The notes beneath the pieces are model-generated. The model saw nothing but the letters and a program-made list of their open reading frames with translations, was not told the DNA's origin and did no database searches. Positions 37,380-47,654 of a DNA stretch of 64,000 nt are shown here, piece after piece; positions within the stretch are counted from its first letter, which is position 1; each line of letters opens with the position of its first letter. Origin of the DNA: Bacteroidales bacterium (GTDB taxonomy: Bacteria; Bacteroidota; Bacteroidia; Bacteroidales; UBA932); the NCBI GenBank assembly GCA_011620605.1, contig WOYW01000015.1, forward strand, positions 166,975 to 230,974, read 5' to 3'. The position numbers were made by a program, and so were the translations under genes.

Positions 37380-38216
37380 TCAGTTTATAAAAAACAATAA
37401 AATATATGTAATAGCTATGGGAAAAGAAATAAGCGCTCCGTCAAAACGGTCAAGCAACCCACCGTGACCGGGCATAATGGATCCGGTATCTTTTACCCCA
37501 AAATAACGTTTCATCCCGGATTCTGTCAAGTCTCCTATAACTCCAAAGATACAAATAATTAGTGCTAAAAGTACGCAATGATACCAGGCAAAGGGTATCA
37601 TGTTCAATTTAAAAAGGAGAAATGCCATACCCTGTGAAAAGATAAGACTTCCTATAAACCCTTCCCAGGATTTTTTTGGAGAAATGCTGGGAAAAAGTTT
37701 GTGCCCGTTTTTTTGTCCGAATCCCATTCCAATAAGGTATCCTCCAATATCTGAAGCCCAAAGTATGAGAAAGAGGGCAAGCAGGTATATTCCCTGGAAC
37801 ATTCCCAGGGGATTGAAAGCCAGAAAATTAAAAATTGAAAACGGAACGGCTATATAAAGCAGTGGTAAAAAAAGTAATGCCGCATTCCTGAAAGAATCTT
37901 TTCCACGATTGTACAAAACAGAGATCCAGACAGCCGTTACGGGAATCAATAAGGACATCAGCCAGAAACGGGCAGCTGAAAATCCGTAACGTCCCATAAT
38001 ATATGTTGTTACAAAAAGCAGAATCCCCGCAAAAAACCCAAATATCTGGCCGGTTTTGTTTTGATTCCCCAATGTCATCCTGTAAAATTCAATGAACATG
38101 ATCCCTATACAGGAAGCCATCAAAACGGCATATCCAATGGGATGAACTAAAAGTCCTGCTATCATCAGGATTATGAACACAAGTCCGCTTAAAGTCCTTT
38201 TAATGAGCGTGCTCAC
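37380..38216 (-). CDS. cdsA: Phosphatidate cytidylyltransferase CdsA
   Basis: 278 residues with about eight membrane segments. The family signature is at the C-terminus: KDTGSIMPGHGGLLDRFDG, and SPKKSWEGFIGSL is the conserved cytidylyltransferase motif. It makes CDP-diacylglycerol from phosphatidate. The start overlaps the ftsH 3' end by 17 bases, indicating coupled translation within ftsH-cdsA-psd. Confidence 0.95.
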   Translation of the reverse strand: MSTLIKRTLSGLVFIILMIAGLLVHPIGYAVLMASCIGIMFIEFYRMTLGNQNKTGQIFGFFAGILLFVTTYIMGRYGFSAARFWLMSLLIPVTAVWISVLYNRGKDSFRNAALLFLPLLYIAVPFSIFNFLAFNPLGMFQGIYLLALFLILWASDIGGYLIGMGFGQKNGHKLFPSISPKKSWEGFIGSLIFSQGMAFLLFKLNMIPFAWYHCVLLALIICIFGVIGDLTESGMKRYFGVKDTGSIMPGHGGLLDRFDGALISFPIAITYILLFFIN

Positions 38217-40200
38217 TTTCTTTTTTTTCTTTGTTTCCGGGTTCCTGCCGGTCCTGCTGATAGTCCGGAACCTGACGTTTTCCGAATATCACCTCCAGAT
38301 CATCGGCAAATATTACTTCTTTTTCCAGCAATATGGCAGCCAATTTCAAAAATCCTTCTTTATTTTCTTTCAAAACATTACGGGCCATGTCGTAGGCCTG
38401 GTCAATGATCCTTTTAACCTCTTTGTCTATGAGCTGTGCCGTTGTTTCACTATAAGGTTTCCCGATATTAAACCCGGCATTTTCTGTAGAATCATAAAAA
38501 GATACATTCCCTATCTTTTCACTCATTCCCAAATAAGCAACCATAGCATAAGCCTGACGGGTTACTTTTTCAAGATCGTTCATGGCGCCGGATGATATCT
38601 GTCCTATCATCAACTCTTCTGCAGCACGTCCTCCCAGGGCCGAGGCCATTTCGTCCATCATTTGTTCCACAGTTGTTATCTGCCTTTCTTCCGGAAGGTA
38701 CCAGGCAGCACCCAAAGCCCGTCCTCGCGGGATAATGGTAACTTTCAACAAGGGATTGGCATGTTTGAGCATCCAGCTGACCGTTGCATGCCCGCTTTCA
38801 TGGAAGGCTATAGTCCTTTTTTCGTTGGGACTTATGATCTTGCTTCTGCGTTCCAGACCTCCCACAATACGGTCAATGGCATCCAGAAAATCCTGTTTTT
38901 GGATGGCTTTTTTATTTTTACGGGCAGCGATCAAAGCTGCTTCATTACAAACATTGGCAATATCGGCTCCTGAAAAACCGGGAGTCTGTTTGGCCAGAAT
39001 TTCCAGGTCAAACCCTTCTTCCAGTTTCAAGGTGCGGGAATGCACCTTAAAAATATCCAGGCGTTCTTTCAATTCGGGCAGATCTACGTGAATTTGCCTG
39101 TCAAAACGTCCGGCACGCATAAGCGCTTTGTCCAGAATGTCAGCCCGGTTGGTTGCTGCCAGAATGATAACACCGCTGTTGGAACCAAAACCGTCCATCT
39201 CTGTAAGCAATTGATTAAGCGTGTTTTCACGTTCGTCGTTGGAAGTGAATCCGGCGTTTTTGCTCCTGGCACGGCCAACGGCATCAATTTCATCAATAAA
39301 TACAATACACGGAGCTTTTTCCTTGGCCTGGCGGAACAGGTCCCTGACCCGCGACGCCCCTACACCCACAAACATTTCAACAAAATCAGAGCCCGAGATA
39401 GAAAAAAACGGGACGTTGGCCTCTCCGGCAACCGCTTTTGCCAATAAAGTCTTTCCGGTTCCCGGAGGACCTACCAGCAAAGCACCCTTTGGGATCTTAC
39501 CCCCAAGGTTTGTATATTTTTCGGGACTTTTCAGGAAGTCCACTATTTCCATAACTTCTACCTTGGCCTCTTCCAATCCGGCGACGTCTTTAAACGAGAT
39601 ATTGGCGACTGTTTTGTCTTTCTCAAAAAGCTTTGCCTGGGAACGTCCCACGTTGAAGATGCCGCCACCCCCGCCGGATCCTTCGGAGCCACGGGACATC
39701 CGTCTGAACATAAAGACCCACATCAGTATCAGCAACACAGGGAACAGAAGCCAGTCTATTATGCGGCCCCAATAACTGGAACGCTGTTCAATTTCAAACT
39801 TGAAACGTTGCTCTTCAGGTAATGCATTGCGTAATTCCTCAAATTGTGTTTCCGCATCGAAATTATCGGTTACAATGAAGTAAAACTGAGGTGCGAATTT
39901 GGGGACCTTGTCTCCGAATTTGGCTTTGTACTGCTCCAGTGCATCGGGCCTGATATACAACTCGGCACGTTGCATATTGCTTATGTATACCAGTTTCTCG
40001 ATTTCTCCACGGGGCCCCATCTGCTCTTTGACTGTGATCCATTCCGTCTTTACCGGATCTCCGGAGCGGTTTGCGAACATGAAATAGACTATAACCGCTA
40101 TCAAAATAATATATACCCAGAAGAAGGGATTCAGCCTTTTTTTCCCTGTAAGCAGGGGTGGTTTATTGGGTTTGTTTCTGTTAGGGACGTTTCCGTTCAT
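38200..40200 (-). CDS. ftsH: ATP-dependent zinc metalloprotease FtsH
   Basis: 666 residues from ATG 40198-40200; the frame stays open upstream but the added residues overlap the rsfS stop region and are not conserved. Two membrane segments (about 22-42 and 145-165) flank a periplasmic domain; AAA+ motifs GPPGTGKT and [10 protein letters not shown]; protease site HESGH. It degrades membrane and regulatory proteins as a hexamer. It lies 11 bases after rsfS in the order rsfS-ftsH-cdsA-psd. Confidence 0.97.
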   Translation of the reverse strand: MNGNVPNRNKPNKPPLLTGKKRLNPFFWVYIILIAVIVYFMFANRSGDPVKTEWITVKEQMGPRGEIEKLVYISNMQRAELYIRPDALEQYKAKFGDKVPKFAPQFYFIVTDNFDAETQFEELRNALPEEQRFKFEIEQRSSYWGRIIDWLLFPVLLILMWVFMFRRMSRGSEGSGGGGGIFNVGRSQAKLFEKDKTVANISFKDVAGLEEAKVEVMEIVDFLKSPEKYTNLGGKIPKGALLVGPPGTGKTLLAKAVAGEANVPFFSISGSDFVEMFVGVGASRVRDLFRQAKEKAPCIVFIDEIDAVGRARSKNAGFTSNDERENTLNQLLTEMDGFGSNSGVIILAATNRADILDKALMRAGRFDRQIHVDLPELKERLDIFKVHSRTLKLEEGFDLEILAKQTPGFSGADIANVCNEAALIAARKNKKAIQKQDFLDAIDRIVGGLERRSKIISPNEKRTIAFHESGHATVSWMLKHANPLLKVTIIPRGRALGAAWYLPEERQITTVEQMMDEMASALGGRAAEELMIGQISSGAMNDLEKVTRQAYAMVAYLGMSEKIGNVSFYDSTENAGFNIGKPYSETTAQLIDKEVKRIIDQAYDMARNVLKENKEGFLKLAAILLEKEVIFADDLEVIFGKRQVPDYQQDRQEPGNKEKKESEHAH

Positions 40201-40211
40201 AGTGCTAATAA

Positions 40212-40553
40212 TTAATCGTTGTAATGTTGCGTTTCCGCATCTGCCCACAAATCTTCCAGTCTGTAAAACATGCGATATTCGGTCTGGAAAATATGTACCA
40301 CAATATCTGAGTAATCAAGAATTACCCAAAAACGGTTTTCTTTTCCCTGGCTTCTCCGCATACGCCGGTCGGCCTTTATGATCATCTGTTCTTCCACATG
40401 ATCTGCTATAGCTGCCACCTGGACGCCCGAATCGGCATGACATATAACAAAATGATCACATATTGAGGTACCCAGTTTTCTCAGATCCATACTACAGACA
40501 CCCTGTGCCTTCTTTTCAAGCATAGCCGCAGCTATAATCTCTACTTCTTTCAT
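40212..40553 (-). CDS. rsfS: Ribosome silencing factor RsfS
   Basis: 113 residues. Conserved RsfS/DUF143 features: AQGVCSMDLRKLGTSICDHF, VICHADSGVQVAAIAD and RFWVILDYSDIVVHIFQTEY. It binds bL14 and blocks subunit joining during starvation. It starts a four-gene run with ftsH, cdsA and psd and is divergent from birA. Confidence 0.94.
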   Translation of the reverse strand: MKEVEIIAAAMLEKKAQGVCSMDLRKLGTSICDHFVICHADSGVQVAAIADHVEEQMIIKADRRMRRSQGKENRFWVILDYSDIVVHIFQTEYRMFYRLEDLWADAETQHYND

Positions 40554-40573
40554 ATATTGTTTTCAAACCCTTA

Positions 40574-40581
40574 CAAAGGTA
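40574..40581 (-). promoter_or_regulatory. Putative -7 box for rsfS-ftsH-cdsA-psd
   Basis: TACCTTTG on the minus strand, TAnnTTTG match, 20 bases before the rsfS ATG. Confidence 0.5.
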
Positions 40582-40593
40582 AGGATAAATTAG

Positions 40594-40601
40594 TATTTTT
40601 G
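40594..40601 (+). promoter_or_regulatory. Putative -7 box for birA
   Basis: TATTTTTG, TAnnTTTG match, 5 bases before the birA ATG (40607), so the leader would be nearly absent. Confidence 0.45.
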
Positions 40602-40606
40602 CGACC

Positions 40607-41266
40607 ATGTTTGAATGGCATATTATCCGGTTTGAAGAAATCGACTCCACCAACACGGAAGCTCACAGAAACCTGGCCAATGCCAGAGAGGGTACGGTCT
40701 GGACCACTTTATACCAGACACACGGTCGCGGACAATACACGCATAACTGGGAAAGTACTAAAGGGTTGAACCTGTTGGCTACTCTCTTGCTGCGCCCGGA
40801 ATTTCTCCCAGCTAACAAACAATTCCTTATTTCAAAGTGCACGGCGCTGGCTATTTGCGATTTTCTTGGTACCCTGGGGTTGGCTCCCCGTATCAAATGG
40901 CCTAACGACATCTACATAGGACCCAATAAAATCTGCGGGATCCTCATAGAACATCAGCTTTCAGGTAATAAACTTACAGCAAGTATAATAGGGTTCGGCA
41001 TCAATGTCAACCAGACAGTATTCCGGGGTGCCCCAAATCCCACATCCATCGCTTTGGAAACAGGAAAAGAGTGCAATGTGGAATCGCTTTTACCCAAAGC
41101 TCTTATTAACATACAAAAGTGGTACCAAACACTTCAAAAAGGTAAAAGCGGTAAAATTGACAGACAATACGAAGCCCTTCTGATCAATAAACCCGATTAC
41201 GAAAAAAACGGTAACATAATCCCGGCAAATGATCTTGCCGCTGCGGCAGGTCCTTCAGGAGCCTGA
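40607..41266 (+). CDS. birA: Biotin--[acetyl-CoA-carboxylase] ligase, C-terminally truncated
   Basis: 219 residues without an N-terminal repressor domain (class I). Catalytic motifs are present: DSTNTEAH, HGRGQYTHNWES, KWPNDIYIGPNKICGILIE and GFGINVNQ. Normal members have about 250 residues, ending in an SH3-like C-terminal domain of about 45 residues. Here the sequence after DRQYEALL loses family resemblance, and the last 24 codons read through the 3' end of the convergent pyrF (70-base overlap). A deletion between the two genes is the simplest explanation. The active-site domain is intact, so some activity is possible. Confidence 0.85.
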   Translation: MFEWHIIRFEEIDSTNTEAHRNLANAREGTVWTTLYQTHGRGQYTHNWESTKGLNLLATLLLRPEFLPANKQFLISKCTALAICDFLGTLGLAPRIKWPNDIYIGPNKICGILIEHQLSGNKLTASIIGFGINVNQTVFRGAPNPTSIALETGKECNVESLLPKALINIQKWYQTLQKGKSGKIDRQYEALLINKPDYEKNGNIIPANDLAAAAGPSGA

Positions 41267-41958
41267 ATGATGGCACGTGACACGTTGATCAGAACATCTC
41301 CCTGATCTGTCTTGGCAAACTTCATTACTTCCTCTACACTTCCACCCTGCATACCAACTCCCGGGATGAGCAAAAAACGGTCCGGAGCCGCTTCTCTCAC
41401 CTTACCTATCATTTCTCCTCGTGTTGCCCCGGTAACATACATCATTCTGTCGTTACCGGCCCATGTATTTGCCGTTTCAATAATTTTCCTGAAAAATGGC
41501 TGCCCGTTGCTTAATTCAGACGTCTGAAAATCCCCTGCAGAAGGATTGGAGGTAAGCACCAGGAGTATTACCCATTTATTATTGTATTCCAAAAAAGGGG
41601 CAACCGAATCGTACCCCAGGTAAGGAGACAAGGTCACAGCGTCAAAATCCATCCGTTCAAAGAAAGTCCGGGCATATTCCCGCGCCGTATTACCTATATC
41701 CCCTCTTTTGGCATCCGCGATCAAAAAATGATCAGGGTATCGGGAACGAATGTACGACACCGTCTCTTCCAGACATTTCCATCCTTCCCATCCGGCCGAT
41801 TCGTAAAAAGCAGTATTGGGTTTGTACGCCACCGCATAAGGAGCCGTTTGATCTATGATCCTTTTATTCAACTCAAGTGATACCGGAGAGACATCCAGTC
41901 CCACACACAGACAGCTCTTTTTGTTGTGAATTTCCCGGTTAAGTGCTTGACGAGTCAT
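41197..41958 (-). CDS. pyrF: Orotidine 5'-phosphate decarboxylase (group 2)
   Basis: 253 residues, shorter than the usual 270-275 of this group. Catalytic motif [20 protein letters not shown] is intact, as are VYVTGAT-like [20 protein letters not shown] and the phosphate-binding Arg in NVSRAIIQA. Two short losses relative to the family are suspected: a loop after CVGLDVSP (about 15 residues) and the extreme C-terminus, where a deletion seems to have joined pyrF to birA. It makes UMP from OMP. It starts inside the prfA 3' end (20-base overlap). Confidence 0.9.
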   Translation of the reverse strand: MTRQALNREIHNKKSCLCVGLDVSPVSLELNKRIIDQTAPYAVAYKPNTAFYESAGWEGWKCLEETVSYIRSRYPDHFLIADAKRGDIGNTAREYARTFFERMDFDAVTLSPYLGYDSVAPFLEYNNKWVILLVLTSNPSAGDFQTSELSNGQPFFRKIIETANTWAGNDRMMYVTGATRGEMIGKVREAAPDRFLLIPGVGMQGGSVEEVMKFAKTDQGDVLINVSRAIIQAPEGPAAAARSFAGIMLPFFS

Positions 41959-43030
41959 CTTTCAATCTTTCGGAATTTTCGGCAATTTGCAATAATTCTA
42001 TGACTTCCTGTATCTCTCCGTCCATAAAAACTGGCAGGTTATGCATCGTATAATTGATCCGGTGGTCGGTTACCCGGCTTTGTGGATAATTGTAGGTACG
42101 GATCTTGGCCGAGCGGTCTCCTGTAGAGACCATAGTTTTGCGTTTTGCCGATATTTCATTTAAATACTTCTCGTATTCCATATTGTATAGCCTTGTCCTT
42201 AATTCGGCCAGTGCTTTGTCGTAATTTTTCAATTGGGATTTTTCATCCTGGCATTGCACCACAATCCCTGACGGGATATGAGTAAGACGAATGGCCGAGT
42301 AAGTAGTATTTACACTTTGTCCGCCGGGTCCGGATGAACAAAACGTGTCCTTGCGAATGTCTTTCTCGTTCAATTCCACATCAAATTCATCCGCCTCGGG
42401 AAGAACGGCCACCGAAGCTGCCGAGGTGTGCACCCTTCCCTGGGTTTCGGTCTGGGGAACTCGCTGAACCCTGTGCACCCCGCTTTCATATTTCAGAACT
42501 CCGTAAACTCCGGTCCCCGTGATCTTGAAAATAATTTCCTTGAATCCCCCCGAGGTGCCTTCGGACATGCCGGTGATCTCCAGTTTCCATCCTTTTTTCT
42601 CGGCATATTTTGTATACATACGGAAAAGATCGCCGGCAAAGATGGAGGCTTCGTCCCCTCCGGTACCCGCCCTGATCTCCATGATGGCATTTTTACCGTC
42701 CTGGGGGTCGGCCGGTATGAGCAACAGTTTGATCCTCTGCTCCATATGCGGGATCTGTTCTTCCAGTTGAGATATCTCTTCCTTGGCGAACTCCCGCATC
42801 TCCTCGTCTTTTTCCTTTAACAGGAGTTCCTTGGCACTGGCCAGATTCCCTATGGCATTTTTGTACTTTTCCCCAGCCTGGATAATGGGGCCGATCTCGG
42901 CGTATTCCTTATTCAGGGTAATATAACGTTTCATATCCTGAACCAGTGACGGATCCGACAATTGCTGCTGCAGGGATTCGTACTTCCGGCGGATACCTTC
43001 CAGTTTTGTCAATAATGAGTTTTCGGACAT
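41939..43030 (-). CDS. prfA: Peptide chain release factor 1
   Basis: 363 residues, full length. The peptidyl-hydrolysis motif GGQ is in [20 protein letters not shown]; the codon-recognition region with the tripeptide-type loop is in [18 protein letters not shown]. It reads UAA and UAG. A TATCTTTG box is 17 bases upstream, and pyrF overlaps its end, so prfA-pyrF is one unit. Confidence 0.97.
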   Translation of the reverse strand: MSENSLLTKLEGIRRKYESLQQQLSDPSLVQDMKRYITLNKEYAEIGPIIQAGEKYKNAIGNLASAKELLLKEKDEEMREFAKEEISQLEEQIPHMEQRIKLLLIPADPQDGKNAIMEIRAGTGGDEASIFAGDLFRMYTKYAEKKGWKLEITGMSEGTSGGFKEIIFKITGTGVYGVLKYESGVHRVQRVPQTETQGRVHTSAASVAVLPEADEFDVELNEKDIRKDTFCSSGPGGQSVNTTYSAIRLTHIPSGIVVQCQDEKSQLKNYDKALAELRTRLYNMEYEKYLNEISAKRKTMVSTGDRSAKIRTYNYPQSRVTDHRINYTMHNLPVFMDGEIQEVIELLQIAENSERLKDDSSST

Positions 43031-43047
43031 ATTTTTTGTTTAACGCG

Positions 43048-43055
43048 CAAAGATA
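43048..43055 (-). promoter_or_regulatory. Putative -7 box for prfA-pyrF
   Basis: TATCTTTG on the minus strand, TAnnTTTG match, 17 bases before the prfA ATG. A TTTG lies 16 bases further upstream (43072-43075), a little closer than the usual 19-21. Confidence 0.5.
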
Positions 43056-43077
43056 CTTTTTTTCAGGGAAACAAAAA

Positions 43078-43104
43078 GGGAGCGTCCCGGTACGGAACAC
43101 TCCC
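43078..43104 (-). terminator. Intrinsic terminator of the hydrogenase operon
   Basis: In minus-strand RNA, GGGAGUGUUCCG pairs with CGGGACGCUCCC (two G-U pairs) around loop UAC, followed by UUUUUGUUU. It lies 23 bases after the hydC stop. Confidence 0.85.
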
Positions 43105-43127
43105 CCAATAAAAAATGATGACCGGAA

Positions 43128-43604
43128 TTATTCGTATTTTTTAATAATATCCTTGATCATCTGGGGCTCCAGACGGCCGTGAACTTCTTCTCCTATCATA
43201 ATTACTGGAGCCAGTCCGCAGGCGCCTATACAACGCAGGCAGTCCAGTGAGAACTTTCCGTCCTGTGTTACCCCTCCCACCTTGATCTTCAACTCTTTTT
43301 CAAGAGCTTCCACAATCTTCTCGGCACCGCGCACATAACAGGCCGTTCCCATACATACCGACACAGGGAATTTGCCTTTGGGTGTCATGGTGAAGAAAGA
43401 GTAAAAAGACACAACACCGTAAATCTTTGCCAGTGGCATATTCAAATTCAGGGCAATCTCTAGCTGAACCGGTTCGGGCAAATAACCGAAATGACCCTGG
43501 GTCTTGTGCAGGATGTTTATCAGTTCACTTCTCTTGTTCCCGAAAGATTCACATATCTCTTTTATTGTCTTTTTGTGACAATCGTTTATTTCAAACTTGG
43601 TCAT
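43128..43604 (-). CDS. hydC: [FeFe]-hydrogenase gamma subunit (NuoE-like)
   Basis: 158 residues with a thioredoxin-like [2Fe-2S] fold. Ligand cysteines C84, C89, C125 and C129 are in VSVCMGTACY and CLRCIGACGLAP. The family is the NuoE-like subunit of NAD-linked hydrogenases, where it passes electrons within the HydABC complex. It is the last gene, 18 bases after hydA, before a strong terminator. In many bacteria this gene comes first in the operon, so its position here is different. Confidence 0.92.
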   Translation of the reverse strand: MTKFEINDCHKKTIKEICESFGNKRSELINILHKTQGHFGYLPEPVQLEIALNLNMPLAKIYGVVSFYSFFTMTPKGKFPVSVCMGTACYVRGAEKIVEALEKELKIKVGGVTQDGKFSLDCLRCIGACGLAPVIMIGEEVHGRLEPQMIKDIIKKYE

Positions 43605-43622
43605 AAGAATAGAAGTTAATGG

Positions 43623-45386
43623 TTATTTTTTCGGGTGACTGAAATAATGGGTATGCAACAACTTGTGCGATTTCTCACTGAGCGGTTTACCCAGGAATTC
43701 TTCGTAAAGCTTAATGATCTCCGGGTTTTCATGTGATTTACGGATAGGCTTGTTGAAGTCTTCCTTGTAGATAGCATCCATGCGGGCTTTCAATACAATG
43801 GAATTGCCCCTGTGCAGCGGTTGTCCGCCACCTCCTATACATCCCCCGGGACATGCCATGATCTCAATGGCATGGAAATTATACATTCCTTTACGGATCC
43901 CGTCCAGCAATTTCCTGGCATTTCCAAGTGTGTGTGCAATCCCTATGTGAATATAAGTTCCGTCAAAATTCACCGAGGCTGTCCGAATCCCTTCCATTCC
44001 CCTGAGTTCATGAAAATCAACCTTCTCCAGTTTTTTCCCGGTAAACAGTTCGTATGCGGTACGCGTTGCAGCTTCAATGACACCTCCTGTTACACCAAAG
44101 ATCAGACCTGCACCAGTGGATTCACCCATTGGACGGTCAAAGTCTTCTTCTTTAAGGGTATTAAAATCTATGTTCCCGATTTTTATCAGGTGTGCCAGTT
44201 CACGGGTGGTTATGGCGTAATCCACATCCGGATTGCCGTCCACTTTGAACTCGTCCCTCTGGCACTCGTACTTTTTAGCCAGACAGGGCATCACGGAAAC
44301 AACTACCATGTCTTCCCTCTTGATCCCCAATTTTTCTGCCATATACGTTTTGGCAATCGCCCCGAACATTTGCTGGGGAGAACGTGCCGTTGAAGGTACG
44401 TCCAGCATATCGGGATAATTCGTTTCAAAGAAATTCACCCAGGCGGGACAGCAGGATGTCAAAATTGGCAAGCGGACATTTTTGTCTCCGTCCAGAAAAC
44501 GGGAAAGTCTGTCCAGCAATTCAGTCCCTTCTTCCATGATGGTAAGGTCGGCAGCAAAATCGGTGTCATAAACCTGATCAAATCCTATAGATCTGAGCGC
44601 TGCCACCATCTTGCCGGTAACTGAATTTCCAGGAGGGTAACCGAACTCTTCTCCCAATGCAGCCCTTACGGCCGGTGCCGTCTGGACAACAACATATTTA
44701 TTGGGATCGGCCAAAGCCCTGATTACGTGGAATGTATTATCTACTGCCGTCAGTGCACCGGTAGGACAAACGGCCACACACTGTCCGCAGAAAGTACAGG
44801 GCGAATCGGTCAGTTCCTGTTCAAAGGCTGGTGCCACAACCGACATAAAACCACGGTTCACGGCACTAAGAGCTCCAACAGTTTGGATCTCGTTACATAC
44901 AGTCTCACAACTGCGGCACATCACACATTTATCCATGTTACGGTTCAGTGCAGGTGAGGCATCCTTTCTATAAGTAGACATAGCTGCATTTTCCACGGAG
45001 TTGATCTCCCGGATCCCCATTGTAATGGATAATTTTTGAAGTTCGCAATTCCCGGAAGAAGGACAGATCAAACAATCCTTCGGGTGGTCAGACAGTAGCA
45101 ATTCAACTACAGTTCTGCGGGCATTGATGGCGCGTAATGAATGTGACAACACCTTCATTTCGTCTGTACATTCTGTGGCACATGCCGGAACCAGGTTTTT
45201 TCTGCCTGGGATCTCCACCACACAGACCCGGCAACTCCCCGGTTTGTGTTCCTGGGCCAGGTACGGCAGGTTCATATAGCACAGGGAGGGAATATTGATC
45301 CCGGCCTGATGTGCCGCCTGGAGTATGGTCGTTCCCTTGGGCACTTCAACTTGTCTGTTATCTATAGTTAATTTTATAGTTTCCAT
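43623..45386 (-). CDS. hydA: [FeFe]-hydrogenase catalytic subunit
   Basis: 587 residues, all cofactor ligands present. N-terminal [2Fe-2S]: C36, C52, C55, C69. His-ligated [4Fe-4S]: H101, C105, C108, C114. Two [4Fe-4S]: C154, C157, C160, C164 and C197, C200, C203, C207. H-cluster: TSCCPAW (C312), MPCLAKKYE (C368) and ACPGGCIGGGGQP (C512, C516). This is the group A3-like architecture of trimeric NAD(P)-linked, possibly electron-bifurcating enzymes. Maturases HydE, HydF and HydG are required but not in the window. It starts 8 bases after hydB. Confidence 0.96.
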   Translation of the reverse strand: METIKLTIDNRQVEVPKGTTILQAAHQAGINIPSLCYMNLPYLAQEHKPGSCRVCVVEIPGRKNLVPACATECTDEMKVLSHSLRAINARRTVVELLLSDHPKDCLICPSSGNCELQKLSITMGIREINSVENAAMSTYRKDASPALNRNMDKCVMCRSCETVCNEIQTVGALSAVNRGFMSVVAPAFEQELTDSPCTFCGQCVAVCPTGALTAVDNTFHVIRALADPNKYVVVQTAPAVRAALGEEFGYPPGNSVTGKMVAALRSIGFDQVYDTDFAADLTIMEEGTELLDRLSRFLDGDKNVRLPILTSCCPAWVNFFETNYPDMLDVPSTARSPQQMFGAIAKTYMAEKLGIKREDMVVVSVMPCLAKKYECQRDEFKVDGNPDVDYAITTRELAHLIKIGNIDFNTLKEEDFDRPMGESTGAGLIFGVTGGVIEAATRTAYELFTGKKLEKVDFHELRGMEGIRTASVNFDGTYIHIGIAHTLGNARKLLDGIRKGMYNFHAIEIMACPGGCIGGGGQPLHRGNSIVLKARMDAIYKEDFNKPIRKSHENPEIIKLYEEFLGKPLSEKSHKLLHTHYFSHPKK

Positions 45387-45394
45387 ATTCTCGC

Positions 45395-47182
45395 TTATTC
45401 AACATTGATTGCATTAAACTTACACTTCTGGTAACATACACCGCAATGGGTACAAATTTCCTGGTGGATGAAATGAGGTTCTCGTTTTTCTCCGGTAATT
45501 GCATCCACGGGACAATTCCGTGCGCAAATAGTACATCCTGTACAAACATCTGGATTGATAGTGTATTTGGCCATTGCTTTACATTGTTTGGCAAAACACC
45601 TCTTATCCTTAACGTGAGCCACGTATTCGTCATAGAAATTTTCCAGTGTGGAAAGCACCGGATTGGGAGAAGATTGTCCCAATCCGCATAAAGAAGTGTC
45701 CTTGATCACATAAGCGAGGTTGCGAAGGTGGTCCAGATCTTCCATACTTCCCTTTCCCTGTGTGATCTTTTCCAGTATCTCAAGCATCCGCTTGTTGCCG
45801 ATCCGGCAAGGCGTACATTTACCACATGATTCCTCAACAATAAATTCCAGGTAAAATTTGGCGATGGAAACCATACAGTCATCTTCGTCCATGACGATCA
45901 TACCGCCCGACCCCATCATGGAACCGGCAGCTACCAGGCTGTCAAAGTCAATGGGAGTATCCAGGTGTGCCTCTGTAAGGCAGCCTCCTGAAGGACCTCC
46001 AGTCTGAACGGCTTTAAAATTTTTGCCGTTTTTGATTCCGCCGCCGATCTCATAAATGATCTCACGAAGGGTAATGCCCATAGGAACTTCAATAAGTCCT
46101 ACATTGTTTATCTTCCCTGCCAGGGCAAACACTTTGGTCCCTTTGGATTTTTCTGTTCCAATGGCTGAATACCATTCGGGGCCTTTCAAAAATATAACGG
46201 GAACATTGGCAAATGTTTCCACGTTATTCACATTGGTGGGTTTGTGCATGTAGCCGCTTTCTGCAGGAAAAGGAGGTTTAACCCTGGGTTCCCCGCGTTT
46301 TCCTTCCATAGAAGCTATCAGGGCTGTTTCTTCACCACAGACAAATGCACCTGCACCGTAACGCAGTTCCATGTCAAAAGAAAATTTGGACCCGAATATA
46401 TTATTCCCCAGCAGACCGTATTCACGGGCCTGTCCTATAGCTATCTCAAGACGTTTGATGGCCAGTGGATATTCGGCACGTATGTATACAAGGCCTTTTG
46501 TAGCGCCTATACAATATCCGCAGATAGCCATGGCTTCAATAATTGAGTTGGGATCTCCTTCCAGAATGGAACGGTCCATGAAAGCTCCGGGGTCTCCTTC
46601 ATCGGCGTTGCAGACAACGTATTTTTGATCTGATGAAAATTTGCTGGTGATCTCCCATTTCAATCCCGTGGGAAATCCGGCTCCGCCCCTTCCACGCAAT
46701 CCGCTTTGTTTTACCATATCAATGGCCTGCTCCGGAGTGAGATCTGTAACGACCTGTGCCAGTGCAGAATATCCATCCCGTACTATATATTCATCAATAT
46801 TTTCAGGGTCAATCACGCCACAATTCCTGAGAGCTATACGCATTTGTTTCTGATAGAACCCCATGTGCTTGGAATCAATTATATGTTCCTTGTTTTCGGG
46901 ATCTTCATACAGCAGACGGCTTACTTTCCTTCCTTTCAGGATGTGTTCGGTGACTATCTCTTCCGCATCTTCCGGTTTAACCTGTGTGTAGAATGTGTTG
47001 TCCGGAATCACTTTCACTATAGGTCCTTTCTCACAAAAACCGAAACATCCGGTTGTAACGACCTGTGCTTCTTCTGTCAGTTGATGAGCTTTAAGTGATT
47101 CATTCAGCTTTTCTACAATTGTTGCGCTTGCGGAGGCCCGACATCCGGTCCCGCTGCAAACAAGTAATTGCATTTTATACAT
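45395..47182 (-). CDS. hydB: [FeFe]-hydrogenase beta subunit (NuoF-like, FMN and NAD binding)
   Basis: 595 residues. Domains: an N-terminal thioredoxin-like [2Fe-2S] part (about 1-90, CSGTGCRAS), the NuoF core with the FMN/NADH glycine-rich motif LRGRGGAGFPTGLKWE and the [4Fe-4S] site ESCGKCTPCRIG, and a C-terminal ferredoxin-like domain with CTGCTICARNCP and CTHCGVCYQKC. It connects NADH with hydA, and with ferredoxin in bifurcating enzymes. No internal defect was seen. Confidence 0.95.
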   Translation of the reverse strand: MYKMQLLVCSGTGCRASASATIVEKLNESLKAHQLTEEAQVVTTGCFGFCEKGPIVKVIPDNTFYTQVKPEDAEEIVTEHILKGRKVSRLLYEDPENKEHIIDSKHMGFYQKQMRIALRNCGVIDPENIDEYIVRDGYSALAQVVTDLTPEQAIDMVKQSGLRGRGGAGFPTGLKWEITSKFSSDQKYVVCNADEGDPGAFMDRSILEGDPNSIIEAMAICGYCIGATKGLVYIRAEYPLAIKRLEIAIGQAREYGLLGNNIFGSKFSFDMELRYGAGAFVCGEETALIASMEGKRGEPRVKPPFPAESGYMHKPTNVNNVETFANVPVIFLKGPEWYSAIGTEKSKGTKVFALAGKINNVGLIEVPMGITLREIIYEIGGGIKNGKNFKAVQTGGPSGGCLTEAHLDTPIDFDSLVAAGSMMGSGGMIVMDEDDCMVSIAKFYLEFIVEESCGKCTPCRIGNKRMLEILEKITQGKGSMEDLDHLRNLAYVIKDTSLCGLGQSSPNPVLSTLENFYDEYVAHVKDKRCFAKQCKAMAKYTINPDVCTGCTICARNCPVDAITGEKREPHFIHQEICTHCGVCYQKCKFNAINVE

Positions 47183-47206
47183 TATGATTCTTTATTAGGG
47201 AATAAA

Positions 47207-47596
47207 TTAAATAGTCTGATAATTTTTAGGCAGAATTCCGTCGAGCAATTCATTGTTTAGAATATATTTGTCCACAATCTCTTCTGCTTTTTTGACATCG
47301 ACGTAGGAAAACACGACGGGATCCATTCCCGGTTTTGTTACTTCAACAGTCGGTTCGGCATAACAATAACCCATACAACCGGTCTGTGTAACCACGGCAG
47401 CGATCTTTTCTTTTTTCATTTTTTCCACCAGTGTGTTCATTACCGTACGGGCCCCGGAAGCTATTCCGCACGTTGCCATTGCGACCTTGATTTGTACAAG
47501 GTTCTCAGGATGGTCGCTCTTTTCCCTGATGTCCATACCTTGTTCGAGTTGCTGCTTTTTCTGCCTCAAATCGTCCAATGATTTAATCTTTGTCAT
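47207..47596 (-). CDS. Thioredoxin-like [2Fe-2S] ferredoxin of the hydrogenase operon
   Basis: 129 residues. Cysteine pattern MATCGIASGARTV then QTGCMGYCYAEP, a NuoE-like C-terminal [2Fe-2S] domain. A gene of this family normally sits between an ATPase gene and the NuoF-like gene in such operons. It is intact and 24 bases before hydB. It marks the boundary between the intact catalytic genes and the eroded upstream region. Confidence 0.9.
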   Translation of the reverse strand: MTKIKSLDDLRQKKQQLEQGMDIREKSDHPENLVQIKVAMATCGIASGARTVMNTLVEKMKKEKIAAVVTQTGCMGYCYAEPTVEVTKPGMDPVVFSYVDVKKAEEIVDKYILNNELLDGILPKNYQTI

Positions 47597-47654
47597 ATCA
47601 ATAAACTATTTTTTATATAAAGTCTCCAAAAGGAATCCGCAAAATAAGCCCAAA

